20,120 nucleotides of DNA from Chloroflexota bacterium (GTDB lineage: Bacteria > Chloroflexota > Anaerolineae > Promineifilales > Promineifilaceae), in assembly GCA_024223125.1 (NCBI GenBank), contig JAAEOP010000729.1, forward strand, positions 1 to 20,120, read 5' to 3'. Made by a program: the position numbers and the translations under genes. Positions 7,419 to 15,032 of the stretch are shown piece by piece. Each line of letters starts with the position of its first letter. The stretch's first letter is position 1. The notes under the pieces are model-generated. The model searched no databases and had not been told where the DNA came from. It was given only the letters and a program-made list of their open reading frames with translations.

Positions 7419-8555
7419 TCAAGAACCATCAGACGCCAAACCACGTTTCACCAATTCCTGTTCAGCAATATGAGAATGATCTTGCCAATGTTGTCTCCTC
7501 AAATCTGCCAATAAATTATCAATCCCCGCTGAGAATGTTATTTGAGGATTGTACCCCAGCAATTTTCTGGCCAGGGTTAAATCGGCCGTGCAATGACGAA
7601 TGTCTCCGGCTCGATATTGTCCGCTGATAATTAGCTCTGGCCCGCCGAACTTTTCGGTCACAATCTGAGCAATTTGCAGCAAGGTTAACGCTTCGCCGGA
7701 GCCGACATTGAAGATTTTGCCAACGGCCGCCTCCTGTTCCAGCGCCAATTCACACGCCTGAACCACATCCTGAATATGTACAAAATCCCGGCTTTCCCGT
7801 CCGTCTTCATACACCGGGATCGCCCGGTCATTTTTCATCCGGGTAATAAAGGTACTTATAACGCCGGTGTACGGATTACTTAATGACTGACGCGGTCCAT
7901 AAACATTGAAAAAACGTAAAACAACTACCGGGATATTGTATGTTTCCCCAATGAGCAAACACACCTGCTCCTGGTTTTGTTTACTGATGGCGTAGATGGA
8001 ATAAGGGGCGGCTGTTGTCTCTTCGGATGTGGGCTGCGATTGAACAGCACGGCCGCAATTCGGGCAAACAACTTCCCAGCGGCCGTCTCGCAACTGGTCA
8101 ATTGGGCGGGGGGCTGGATGAACCAGACCGCACTGTGGACAATTGCCAACGCCTTCCCCATAAACAGCCCGCGAAGAAGCCAGCACAAGACGTTTTATGC
8201 TGTTCTTTTGTTCGCTGAGAAGTTCCATCAACACGGCCGTGCCCCCCACATTCACATCCAGATACTCGCTAATCTGGTACATGGATTGTCCCACACCTGT
8301 ATAAGCGGCAAAATGATAAACGGTCGTTTTCCCAACCAAAGTCTCGCGCAAAACTTCCTTGTCCCGTATATCCCCTTGAATCACCCGCACCCGATCATCC
8401 AGATAATCGGGAATTTTTCGCATTTGCCCATGCACCTGTGGATGCAAAATATCCAAGACCGTCACCTGATGTCCAGCTTTCAGCAGCGTGTCAGCCAGAT
8501 GGGAACCGATGAATCCCGCACCGCCAGTAATTAACACATTTTCACTCATCTTCAT
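7419..8555 (-). CDS. NAD-dependent sugar epimerase, dTDP-rhamnose 4-epimerase-like
   Basis: An extended short-chain dehydrogenase of 378 residues acting on a nucleotide sugar. It has the Rossmann motif GGAGFIGS (11-18), the catalytic Ser in ASSRAVYGE (about 126-134) and YAISK (Tyr188-Lys192). Between Ser and Tyr lies an insertion of about 45 residues with two Cys pairs, CPQCG (139-143) and CPNCG (164-168), that looks like a zinc ribbon. A similar Cys-bearing insertion is known in WbiB-type dTDP-L-rhamnose 4-epimerases, so a 6-deoxyhexose precursor is the likely substrate; UDP-sugar epimerase is the alternative. The ATG overlaps the flippase stop (TAATG), so it is the last gene of the glycan operon and translationally coupled. 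Confidence 0.88.
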   Translation of the reverse strand: MKMSENVLITGGAGFIGSHLADTLLKAGHQVTVLDILHPQVHGQMRKIPDYLDDRVRVIQGDIRDKEVLRETLVGKTTVYHFAAYTGVGQSMYQISEYLDVNVGGTAVLMELLSEQKNSIKRLVLASSRAVYGEGVGNCPQCGLVHPAPRPIDQLRDGRWEVVCPNCGRAVQSQPTSEETTAAPYSIYAISKQNQEQVCLLIGETYNIPVVVLRFFNVYGPRQSLSNPYTGVISTFITRMKNDRAIPVYEDGRESRDFVHIQDVVQACELALEQEAAVGKIFNVGSGEALTLLQIAQIVTEKFGGPELIISGQYRAGDIRHCTADLTLARKLLGYNPQITFSAGIDNLLADLRRQHWQDHSHIAEQELVKRGLASDGS

Positions 8556-9856
8556 TACAATCCTTTGCCCGCGCCTGGACGTAAGTACGCCATATCCAAT
8601 CTAAAAAATTCACGCCAATCCAGACGGCATATATATCGTTGCACATAAACCAATGCCGGTATCGTATAGAGCGGCATCGCCAGAACCCGTGCCCAGGCCG
8701 TGCCCAGGCCGCCAAAACGAGGAACCAGCCACAAACTCAACAGGATATTTCCGACCATACTAAAGAGGGCAAAAACAGCCACCATGCGTTGTTTATTGGC
8801 CGAAATGAGCAGTCGTGAATTGGGCACATTTAGCGCCGCGATGAAAAATGCCCATGCCAAAACAGCTAAAATTGGACCTGCCTCTTCATAAACTGATCCA
8901 AACACAAACTCAATGATTTGTGAAGAAAATAGGGACACAAATAAAGCAATCGGGAAGGTAAGAACGATTAAAAATTTCATAGATTGGCTGTATACCGCCT
9001 GCAAATTACTCTGATTGTGGTAGGCACGCGAAATCACCGGAAATAGTGCTAATTGAATACTTCGCGGGATAAACAATAAGAGGGTAAAGATCATGGCGGC
9101 CGTGCCATAAACACCTACAACTTCCTCCGGCCAAAAAAAGGAGAGAATCACATCGTCAAATTGATACTCTACAATCAAAATAAAGGAGACTGCAATAAGA
9201 GGCGTGGCTATTTTGAGACTGTGTCGGGCAAAACGCCAGTCCCATTTCCAGATAGATTGCCGCACAAACGGCCGTCGGGAGAGTATCCAGCCATTGGTCA
9301 ACATTTCAGCGATGCTGGCCAACAGAAATATCGCGGCAATTGGCATGAGAACAGCGATGTTCAGCAGCACAGCCACCCCGCCCACAATCCGCACAACACT
9401 GAAAATCAACAACACCACTGTGTATGACTTCATATCTTCAAAAGAAGCCCATACCGCCTGAAATAAATTACTGATACTGGCGGGGATAATTGAGGCCGTC
9501 ATAATGACAATAAACTGTTTGGTTTCTGGCGCGTAAGGGAGATAAGGCGAAACAAGGACAATTCCCAACCAAAAAACAGTCGCTAACGCCAGACGCAGCG
9601 CCATATAATTCCCCAAATACAACCCCACCTTTGTCTTGTCCTTAGACACGTCCCGCACCAATAACTGGTCTAGTCCCCAGAGAGACAATGTTAACAAGAT
9701 ACTAGTGTAAGTAATGGCTAATTTATAGCTGCCGAGCGCTTCCGGCGTCAGCATCCACGCCACTAAGATGAAGGTGACAGTTTGCCCAATCCGTTGGCTA
9801 ATTCCGGCTATGAGGTTATAGCCAGAATTACGCAGCACTCGCCGTCGCGTACTCAT
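8555..9856 (-). CDS. Wzx-type polysaccharide flippase
   Basis: A multispanning membrane protein of 433 residues, of the polysaccharide transport (Wzx/RfbX, MATE-like) family. The N-terminus RNSGYNLIAGISQRIGQTV and following LTPEALGSYKLA segment are characteristic. About 12 hydrophobic segments run along the protein, with the cytosolic basic stretch typical of the family. It would flip lipid-linked oligosaccharide units across the cytoplasmic membrane. ATG start at 9856 overlaps the methyltransferase stop by 4 nt (ATGA) and its own stop overlaps the epimerase start by 1 nt, so three genes are tightly coupled. Its presence says the locus builds a glycan by a flippase route; no Wzy polymerase is evident in the window. 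Confidence 0.9.
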   Translation of the reverse strand: MSTRRRVLRNSGYNLIAGISQRIGQTVTFILVAWMLTPEALGSYKLAITYTSILLTLSLWGLDQLLVRDVSKDKTKVGLYLGNYMALRLALATVFWLGIVLVSPYLPYAPETKQFIVIMTASIIPASISNLFQAVWASFEDMKSYTVVLLIFSVVRIVGGVAVLLNIAVLMPIAAIFLLASIAEMLTNGWILSRRPFVRQSIWKWDWRFARHSLKIATPLIAVSFILIVEYQFDDVILSFFWPEEVVGVYGTAAMIFTLLLFIPRSIQLALFPVISRAYHNQSNLQAVYSQSMKFLIVLTFPIALFVSLFSSQIIEFVFGSVYEEAGPILAVLAWAFFIAALNVPNSRLLISANKQRMVAVFALFSMVGNILLSLWLVPRFGGLGTAWARVLAMPLYTIPALVYVQRYICRLDWREFFRLDMAYLRPGAGKGL

Positions 9857-10815
9857 AATTCTGTCCCCAATTTAGCTACCACCGTTAAAACCGAGCCACG
9901 GCCGCGCCGGTTCAACCAATTAAAATACGGATTGGTCAAAGGCGCCCAAAATGGTAAATATGTCATCTTCCGCATAAATTTGCGCGTCGTACCAGGGGGC
10001 ATTTTCTGGTTCAGCCAGGTGTGAAAGCTTGCTGCCCAGGTATGATAGGTTGCCAAATAATGGTTGGCTACTACCAAATGAAACCCCGCTCGATTCAACA
10101 GCAAATCCAAACTTTGGCCATGAAACAAATAAAGGTGACGGGGGGCATCATATCCAATCCAGGTCGGGCCAAATCGCTCCGCCCACACACTGGTTGGGTC
10201 TGGAATTGAAAACGCGACCAACCCTCCAGGCCGCAAAATTCGGGCTGTTTCTTTTAGGATCGCCAACGGGTCAAAAGTATGTTCCAACACATCCCACAAC
10301 GTGACCACATCAAAACTTTGGGCTGGCAATTGACTGTCTAACAAATCACCGTTAAATACGGTAAACCCAAAACGTTGTTGAGCATACACGGCCGCATCTG
10401 ACTGTAATTCAACCCCTTGCACTTCCCAACCCCCCTTTTGCATCTCAGCCAAATAATTGCCAGTGGCGCAGCCCACATCCAACAGCTGCCCAACGGCCGC
10501 ATGTTGGTTCACAGCCGACATCACCCCACGCAAATTTCGCCGTCGCTTCCAACGCATAAGCGGCCATTTCTCATCGGCAATGGCCGGCCGGTAAGCCGCA
10601 TAGTTAGAGAGGTAATAATCTATTATTTTTGTTTGTGTGGGTCGAGGGCTTAAGAGGAGTAAACCACATTCTGGGCAGCGCCGCCAGGCAAAATTGCCCG
10701 GTAATTCAAACCACCAATCCGGCCGTTCAAATAACAGTTCCGCAGGTGCAGCATGGCTAAAAAGACACCCCACCGTCTCAAATTCAGGCAACCGTTCAGG
10801 GCTAGATCGGGTCAA
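9853..10815 (-). CDS. SAM-dependent methyltransferase with N-terminal Cys motif
   Basis: A class I methyltransferase of up to 320 residues. Motif I is LLDVGCATG (111-119), followed by GVEL (about 134-137) and LWDVLEHTFDP (about 173-183). The N-terminus has CPECG (47-51) but only a single Cys17 where relatives have a full CxxC pair, so the zinc knuckle is degenerate. Likely methylates a sugar or glycan precursor, given its place before the flippase. The start is uncertain: the first candidate, TTG 10815, lies inside the palindromic element 10801-10881. TTG 10791 and GTG 10773 are alternatives, and none has a good ribosome site. The element may have replaced the original 5' end. Stop overlaps the flippase start by 4 nt. 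Confidence 0.85.
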   Translation of the reverse strand: MTRSSPERLPEFETVGCLFSHAAPAELLFERPDWWFELPGNFAWRRCPECGLLLLSPRPTQTKIIDYYLSNYAAYRPAIADEKWPLMRWKRRRNLRGVMSAVNQHAAVGQLLDVGCATGNYLAEMQKGGWEVQGVELQSDAAVYAQQRFGFTVFNGDLLDSQLPAQSFDVVTLWDVLEHTFDPLAILKETARILRPGGLVAFSIPDPTSVWAERFGPTWIGYDAPRHLYLFHGQSLDLLLNRAGFHLVVANHYLATYHTWAASFHTWLNQKMPPGTTRKFMRKMTYLPFWAPLTNPYFNWLNRRGRGSVLTVVAKLGTEL

Positions 10816-10881
10816 TTTTTTTCGCCCATACGCTGTGTGTTACGAGTAGAAAATTGACCCAATCTTGGGGGGGGTGAACGA
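10801..10881 (-). repeat. Palindromic ~80-bp element, copy 1
   Basis: The core 10804-10865 has ends AGATCGGGTCAATTTT and AAAATTGACCCAATCT, near-perfect inverted repeats of 16 bp. In reverse complement the copy matches element 2 (11897-11973) in the terminal repeats, in CTACT-GTAA-ACACA inside, and in flanking TCGTTCACCCC and TCTAGC. A run of eight G (10867-10874) lies at one end. No coding capacity; MITE-like or REP-like. Confidence 0.7.
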
Positions 10882-10899
10882 TTACAAAATCAGTCATGT

Positions 10900-11790
10900 T
10901 TATTTAATTCCGCGAATACCATGCCACAAGCCCGTCCAATATGCTTTAATGGAATCAAACCGGCCTTGCCGGGCCAGATTAAATGTAGTTCGTAAGGCGC
11001 TGGCTCCTCGCCAGGGAATGACAATAAACCAACGTGAGCGCATGCCCACATTTTTCTTATAAAATTGTACACCTGAGCGGGCCATCCAATATCGTTCGGC
11101 GGGACTACCACTGCCACCGCTGCTCACCGACACTTTGTGCCACATGGTCGCCTTCGGCGCTAACCGCAGACGGAATCCAGCCTCTTGTGCCCGGCGTGAA
11201 AAATCTCGATCTTCATAATAAAGGAAAAAGTTATCATCTGGCAATCCTACCGTTTCCAGTAGATTACGAGTGAGCAGAACAGCGCAAAACGGGGCGTCAT
11301 CAATATCTACCGCTTCTTCCCATTGCCCCTCGTCTAGTTGATTTTCCCCCGGCCGTTGAACTTCATAATTCCACTGATTCTCCCACCCGCCCACACTCCA
11401 GATTCGCTTTGGTTCATCGGCATAATAAATCTTGGGCATTACCAGGCCAATATCTGCGGCCGATTGGGCTTCTTTCATTAGTTCGCTAATACAATCGGGA
11501 GCTAAAAGAGTGTCGTTGTTCAACAAAAAGATGAAATCAAACCCTTGCTCCAGGGCATACCGAAACCCAGAGTTGTACCCTCCGGTGGGGCCTAAATTCT
11601 CTGGCAGGGTCAGGATTTCGGTTTGGGGATACGTCTCTTTTACACGAGCGACGGTATCATCCGTCGAGCCATTATCAACTACAAGCGGCGTAAACGGCCG
11701 ATATTCCTGTCGATAAACGGTTTCCAAACATTCGATGGTATGCTGCGCCTGATTCCAGTTTGTTATGATGACGCATACAGATTCGGTCAT
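10900..11790 (-). CDS. Glycosyltransferase family 2, rhamnosyltransferase-like
   Basis: An inverting GT-A glycosyltransferase of 296 residues acting at the cytoplasmic face on a nucleotide sugar. Motifs: CVIITNWN near the N-terminus, VVDNGSTDDT (first Asp motif), FLLNNDT (the DxD equivalent, about residue 90), and FFLYYEDRDFSRRA, typical of the rhamnosyltransferase-type GT2 group. The frame begins with ATG 11805, but ATG 11790 has GGAGA about 8 nt upstream and gives the usual MTESVCVII start, so it is chosen. The gene is flanked by two oppositely oriented copies of the ~80-bp palindromic element, about 85 and 110 bp away from its ends, which raises the possibility that it was gained as a unit. 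Confidence 0.9.
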   Translation of the reverse strand: MTESVCVIITNWNQAQHTIECLETVYRQEYRPFTPLVVDNGSTDDTVARVKETYPQTEILTLPENLGPTGGYNSGFRYALEQGFDFIFLLNNDTLLAPDCISELMKEAQSAADIGLVMPKIYYADEPKRIWSVGGWENQWNYEVQRPGENQLDEGQWEEAVDIDDAPFCAVLLTRNLLETVGLPDDNFFLYYEDRDFSRRAQEAGFRLRLAPKATMWHKVSVSSGGSGSPAERYWMARSGVQFYKKNVGMRSRWFIVIPWRGASALRTTFNLARQGRFDSIKAYWTGLWHGIRGIK

Positions 11791-11813
11791 ACGATAAATC
11801 TCCATAATTATTC

Positions 11814-11846
11814 AGGTGCGACGCATTTCACAAGTGCATCGCACCT
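11814..11846. repeat. Palindrome upstream of the GT2 gene
   Basis: AGGTGCGACGCA (11814-11825) and TGCATCGCACCT (11835-11846) form a 12-bp stem with one G-U/C-A position and a 9-nt loop. No U-tract follows on either strand, so a terminator is unlikely. It looks like a REP-type palindrome, in the 5' region of the GT2 gene. Confidence 0.5.
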
Positions 11847-11879
11847 CTGAGAAAACCCGCTAATGTTATCCAGCGGTCA

Positions 11880-12001
11880 GGTTTCGGGCAAACTGTTCGT
11901 TCACCCCAAAAGATTGGGTCAATTTTCTACTTGTAAAACACAATATGTGTACGAAAAATTGACCCAATCTAGCATACCCCCTGAATGGTTTCGGGCAAAC
12001 T
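11880..12001. repeat. 15-bp direct repeats bracketing element 2
   Basis: GGTTTCGGGCAAACT occurs exactly at 11880-11894 and 11987-12001, 107 bp apart, on either side of element copy 2. The second copy touches the first base of the stop codon of the sulfatase-fold gene. They may be a target duplication from insertion, or a duplicated gene end. Confidence 0.6.
11897..11973 (+). repeat. Palindromic ~80-bp element, copy 2
   Basis: The core 11911-11970 starts AGATTGGGTCAATTTT and ends AAAATTGACCCAATCT, with an inner stem (GTA-ACACA / TGTGTAC). It is the inverse-orientation partner of copy 1 at 10801-10881. It lies between the 15-bp direct repeats in the intergenic region before the GT2 gene. Confidence 0.7.
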
Positions 12002-13425
12002 CATTTCATTTCTACCGGTAGATATAGTTGATGGGGTAAAAACGTATCCATAATATGCCACCGTAATTGGTTATGCTTTTCCGGCTCTTGCCCAATGAGA
12101 TTATTTTTTTCGTAGATGGATGCCGTTTGTAATTGATAGAGTTGGCTGGCAGTTGGCTGGTTGAGATGATGTATATATTTCCAACCATCCAAATTAACAG
12201 AGCGTAAATCATCTGGCGGAGATGCCCAAAAAAGAGGATTGTCCGGATCGACAACAGCGTCTACTTCGCTGTAAATCGGCCGTGATGACGTATACGGCCG
12301 TGACCCTTCAATGAACGGCCGTAAGCTAACAGCCTGTAAATTCGTGGGCATAGAAAGTCCAACATAATCCAAAATAGTAGGCATCAAATCCATCGTTTGT
12401 ACGGGAACTGTCACTGCCAGACCCGGTGAAATGACACCTGAATAACGCATGAGCATGGGGACACGGACAACTTCCTCATACAAGGAGCCAGCATGTGACC
12501 ATTCGCCATGCTCCCCCAACATCTCACCATGATCTGTGGTCACGATGATGAGTGTATTTTGCATCAAATGACGACTTTCCAATTCATCCAATAATTGCCC
12601 CAGGTAAAAATCCCAATACGTTATTTCACCATCATAAAGGGCATTTAGATATTGCAGATCACGGGCGGACAATACCAGTTGGCCAGACTTTGCCGTTTCG
12701 CCGTGACCAAAAATAGCCGGGGTCAGGGTTCCGGTATAGGCAGCGTCATAGAGGATATCGTAAGGGGGCGGCGGATCGTACTCGGTGTGGGGATCGAAGT
12801 AATAGGTAAACAAAAAGAGCGGCTGAGAGCCGCTTATTACCGGCGTCCAACTAGCACTTAACCAATCCGTCACCAGGAGATTCAGGTCAGCAGCTCGAAC
12901 CGGTCCATTCGTGTTGTTATTGGCAAGGCCATCATCATAATGATCAAAACCCTGATTAAAACCGAGGTCTCCACGAATACAATATGGTCGGCTGGTGAAA
13001 CCGGCGGTGTAATAACCAGCCTCATGCAAATATTCAGCTAATGTTTTTTCGCTGTCCGGCAATGTGTCCCCAATCGTTTCCCAGGAGGCACCGGTTTCTG
13101 AAGGAATACGGCCGGTCATGAGAGCGGCATTGGAAGGACATGTCCACGGAGAACTGGTGTGGGCTTCAAAACGGACGCCTTCTTGGGCGATACGGCCGTC
13201 TAAATGAGGCGTAGTTGGTCGGGCATATCCATAAGTGGAAACGTGATTAATCCTCAAGGTGTCTACAATGATCAAAATGATGTTAGGCAGCGTTGTTCGC
13301 TCATCGGCCGCCATCACATTGTTGTTATTGGTTCCAAAATGGCCCAGCAACATGATTGTCACCATCAGCAAACTGAGTCCGAAGAGGATGACGCCGATGT
13401 TGATAAGTTGCCGCTTTTTGTTCAT
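12001..13425 (-). CDS. Membrane-anchored sulfatase-fold enzyme, Thr-type
   Basis: A 474-residue alkaline-phosphatase-superfamily protein with one N-terminal membrane segment (about 8-28), so the catalytic domain should face outside the membrane. Metal-site segments are IIVDTLRINH (Asp55), TTDHGEMLGEHGEWSHAG (DHG 298-300, His311) and YFDPHTEYDPP. The nucleophile region reads PWTCPSNAALMTG: Thr95 is at the catalytic position and the neighbouring Cys96 is at the x of C-x-P-S-R, so formylglycine conversion of the canonical kind is not expected. Start at ATG 13425 has a perfect AGGAGG with 8-nt spacing; the longer frame to 13482 overlaps the preceding gene and is not preferred. It lies inside the glycan locus, 26 bp after the multispanning transferase. 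May hydrolyse sulfate or phosphate esters, or transfer phospho groups to the glycan. Confidence 0.87.
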   Translation of the reverse strand: MNKKRQLINIGVILFGLSLLMVTIMLLGHFGTNNNNVMAADERTTLPNIILIIVDTLRINHVSTYGYARPTTPHLDGRIAQEGVRFEAHTSSPWTCPSNAALMTGRIPSETGASWETIGDTLPDSEKTLAEYLHEAGYYTAGFTSRPYCIRGDLGFNQGFDHYDDGLANNNTNGPVRAADLNLLVTDWLSASWTPVISGSQPLFLFTYYFDPHTEYDPPPPYDILYDAAYTGTLTPAIFGHGETAKSGQLVLSARDLQYLNALYDGEITYWDFYLGQLLDELESRHLMQNTLIIVTTDHGEMLGEHGEWSHAGSLYEEVVRVPMLMRYSGVISPGLAVTVPVQTMDLMPTILDYVGLSMPTNLQAVSLRPFIEGSRPYTSSRPIYSEVDAVVDPDNPLFWASPPDDLRSVNLDGWKYIHHLNQPTASQLYQLQTASIYEKNNLIGQEPEKHNQLRWHIMDTFLPHQLYLPVEMK

Positions 13426-13451
13426 AGCTCTACCCTCCTGTAAAGGTCTAA

Positions 13452-15032
13452 TTAATTGCAGGGAGGCAAATGATAAACCCACATATGGATTGTTTCGGCC
13501 GAAAGGAAAGAGCCGCTAAAACTTTCTACCAGACAATTTGCGGCCGTAAATGATTCCCGCGCGGCCACATCTTCGGCCGACATTTTTGTGGAATTGTTGC
13601 CTGCTTCGCTTAACACCAGATATTGCACCCCTTGTTCACGATACCATTCCGGTGGATTATGATGTAGATGCTGCACCTTTAATACCGGCCACACGGCCGT
13701 GTCCACATTCGGCGAAAAATATTCCATGGCAATCCCAGTGCCTGACGATAAGTTACTCTCAATCCAGCGTTGGGTTTGGCTGCGTACATCATCCCCATTT
13801 AATCGTTGGTTTACGGCCGTTGATTGAAACAACAAGGGCAAAAATATGAGTAAAAAGAGTACACTTCCGCTCACCCGTTTTACCCATAACGTCCAAGAGA
13901 AATGGTCTAACCTGGCCAACAACCAATCCAATAACAACGCCGCCCAAGCAACAAAGATAGGCGCCGATGGTAGCCACATCCGCGCTTCGCGGCGTGTCTG
14001 GCTCACAATTGCCAGCCATAACACCATCACAAAACTATTCACCAACAACGCCCGCGACCAACCCCAATGACGCCAACTTAAAAGGAAACCTACCAAACCA
14101 GCAAAAAAAATGAACGCATTAGGACTGCTAATATGATAGTTTAAGTGCCACTGCCAACTTGTGCCTACAATATTTTGAGCCGGCGAATTGTACAATCGCA
14201 ATGAATACCCAAACCAGTACAAAAATTTTGGCAAGTTGAGAACAACATATGGTGTTCCCATTAAGAACCCAGCGCCCATCGCTATTGGCCCGGCTAACGT
14301 TCGCATGTTTACTAGATCATCCAGTTTTTTTGCTTTTAAGAAGGGGAGCGCCAGGAGAGGAACGGCTAAGGCCACCCCATTGTATTTGGTTGAAGCAGCT
14401 AATCCGCAAACCAAACCGGCCCCAGCATATGGCCACAAGCTGTCTTGTTCCCAACGGTCAAATACGCGCACAAGCAGGTAAAGTCCCAACAAGCTCCAAA
14501 ATGTTAATGCTGTATCGGTGGTAGCAAAATGACTGTGGGTGACTAAGGCGGGCAGCACGGCCGCTAATGCCGCGGCCATCAATCCCTGTCGCCGGTTACC
14601 TAAACGAGCCGCCAACATGTAAAGCGCCAACACAATACCCATCCCAAACATAACGGACACCAACCGGGCAGCCACAAAATATTCAGGATGATTGGCGACA
14701 GCCGGAAACGCACCCCTCTCATAAATAGACAAATCAGCCGGGAACTCAATAAACCCATTCCGGGCTGATTGCACAAACGTTAGGGCAGACACGGCCGCTA
14801 ACAAATAAATATGAAACGTGCCGTACTCCATTCTTGTTGGTTCTAAATTCCCAGTTTTAATCATCGTCAGAGCCGGCATCACCACCGCGTCTTCATCAGG
14901 ATGATATAGATTAGGCAGGCCAAAGTTAATTCCCCAAAGGCGTAAACCAAGCGCCAACAATAAAATGCCGCTTAACAACAGTTGCAGCTTGTACTTTTGC
15001 ATGATTAAACTGCTTCGTTCTACTAACTTCAA
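13452..15032 (-). CDS. Multispanning glycosyltransferase (GT39/ArnT-like)
   Basis: An integral membrane protein of up to 526 residues with about 10 hydrophobic segments, resembling the dolichyl-phosphate-mannose or ArnT-type GT-C transferases that use polyprenyl-phosphate sugars on the outer face of the membrane. After the first segment comes LYHPDED (HPDE about residues 44-47), the acidic first-loop motif expected in this superfamily. A soluble tail of about 100 residues follows the last membrane segment. Start: TTG 15032 overlaps the GT4 stop by 4 nt, whereas ATG 15002 gives 516 residues and a conventional N-terminus; neither has a strong ribosome site. It probably adds a sugar to a lipid-linked glycan or a surface protein; the acceptor cannot be read from the sequence. 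Confidence 0.82.
   Translation of the reverse strand: MKLVERSSLIMQKYKLQLLLSGILLLALGLRLWGINFGLPNLYHPDEDAVVMPALTMIKTGNLEPTRMEYGTFHIYLLAAVSALTFVQSARNGFIEFPADLSIYERGAFPAVANHPEYFVAARLVSVMFGMGIVLALYMLAARLGNRRQGLMAAALAAVLPALVTHSHFATTDTALTFWSLLGLYLLVRVFDRWEQDSLWPYAGAGLVCGLAASTKYNGVALAVPLLALPFLKAKKLDDLVNMRTLAGPIAMGAGFLMGTPYVVLNLPKFLYWFGYSLRLYNSPAQNIVGTSWQWHLNYHISSPNAFIFFAGLVGFLLSWRHWGWSRALLVNSFVMVLWLAIVSQTRREARMWLPSAPIFVAWAALLLDWLLARLDHFSWTLWVKRVSGSVLFLLIFLPLLFQSTAVNQRLNGDDVRSQTQRWIESNLSSGTGIAMEYFSPNVDTAVWPVLKVQHLHHNPPEWYREQGVQYLVLSEAGNNSTKMSAEDVAARESFTAANCLVESFSGSFLSAETIHMWVYHLPPCN

Noticed and set aside
10866..10875. G-run as sequencing error or frameshift site
   Set aside because: The run of eight G is intergenic, at the edge of the palindromic element, and disrupts no gene. 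An assembly error cannot be excluded but has no consequence for gene calls.
10801..11973. CRISPR-like or insertion-sequence interpretation of the paired elements
   Set aside because: Only two copies in opposite orientation and about 1 kb apart, with no spacers and no transposase between them.
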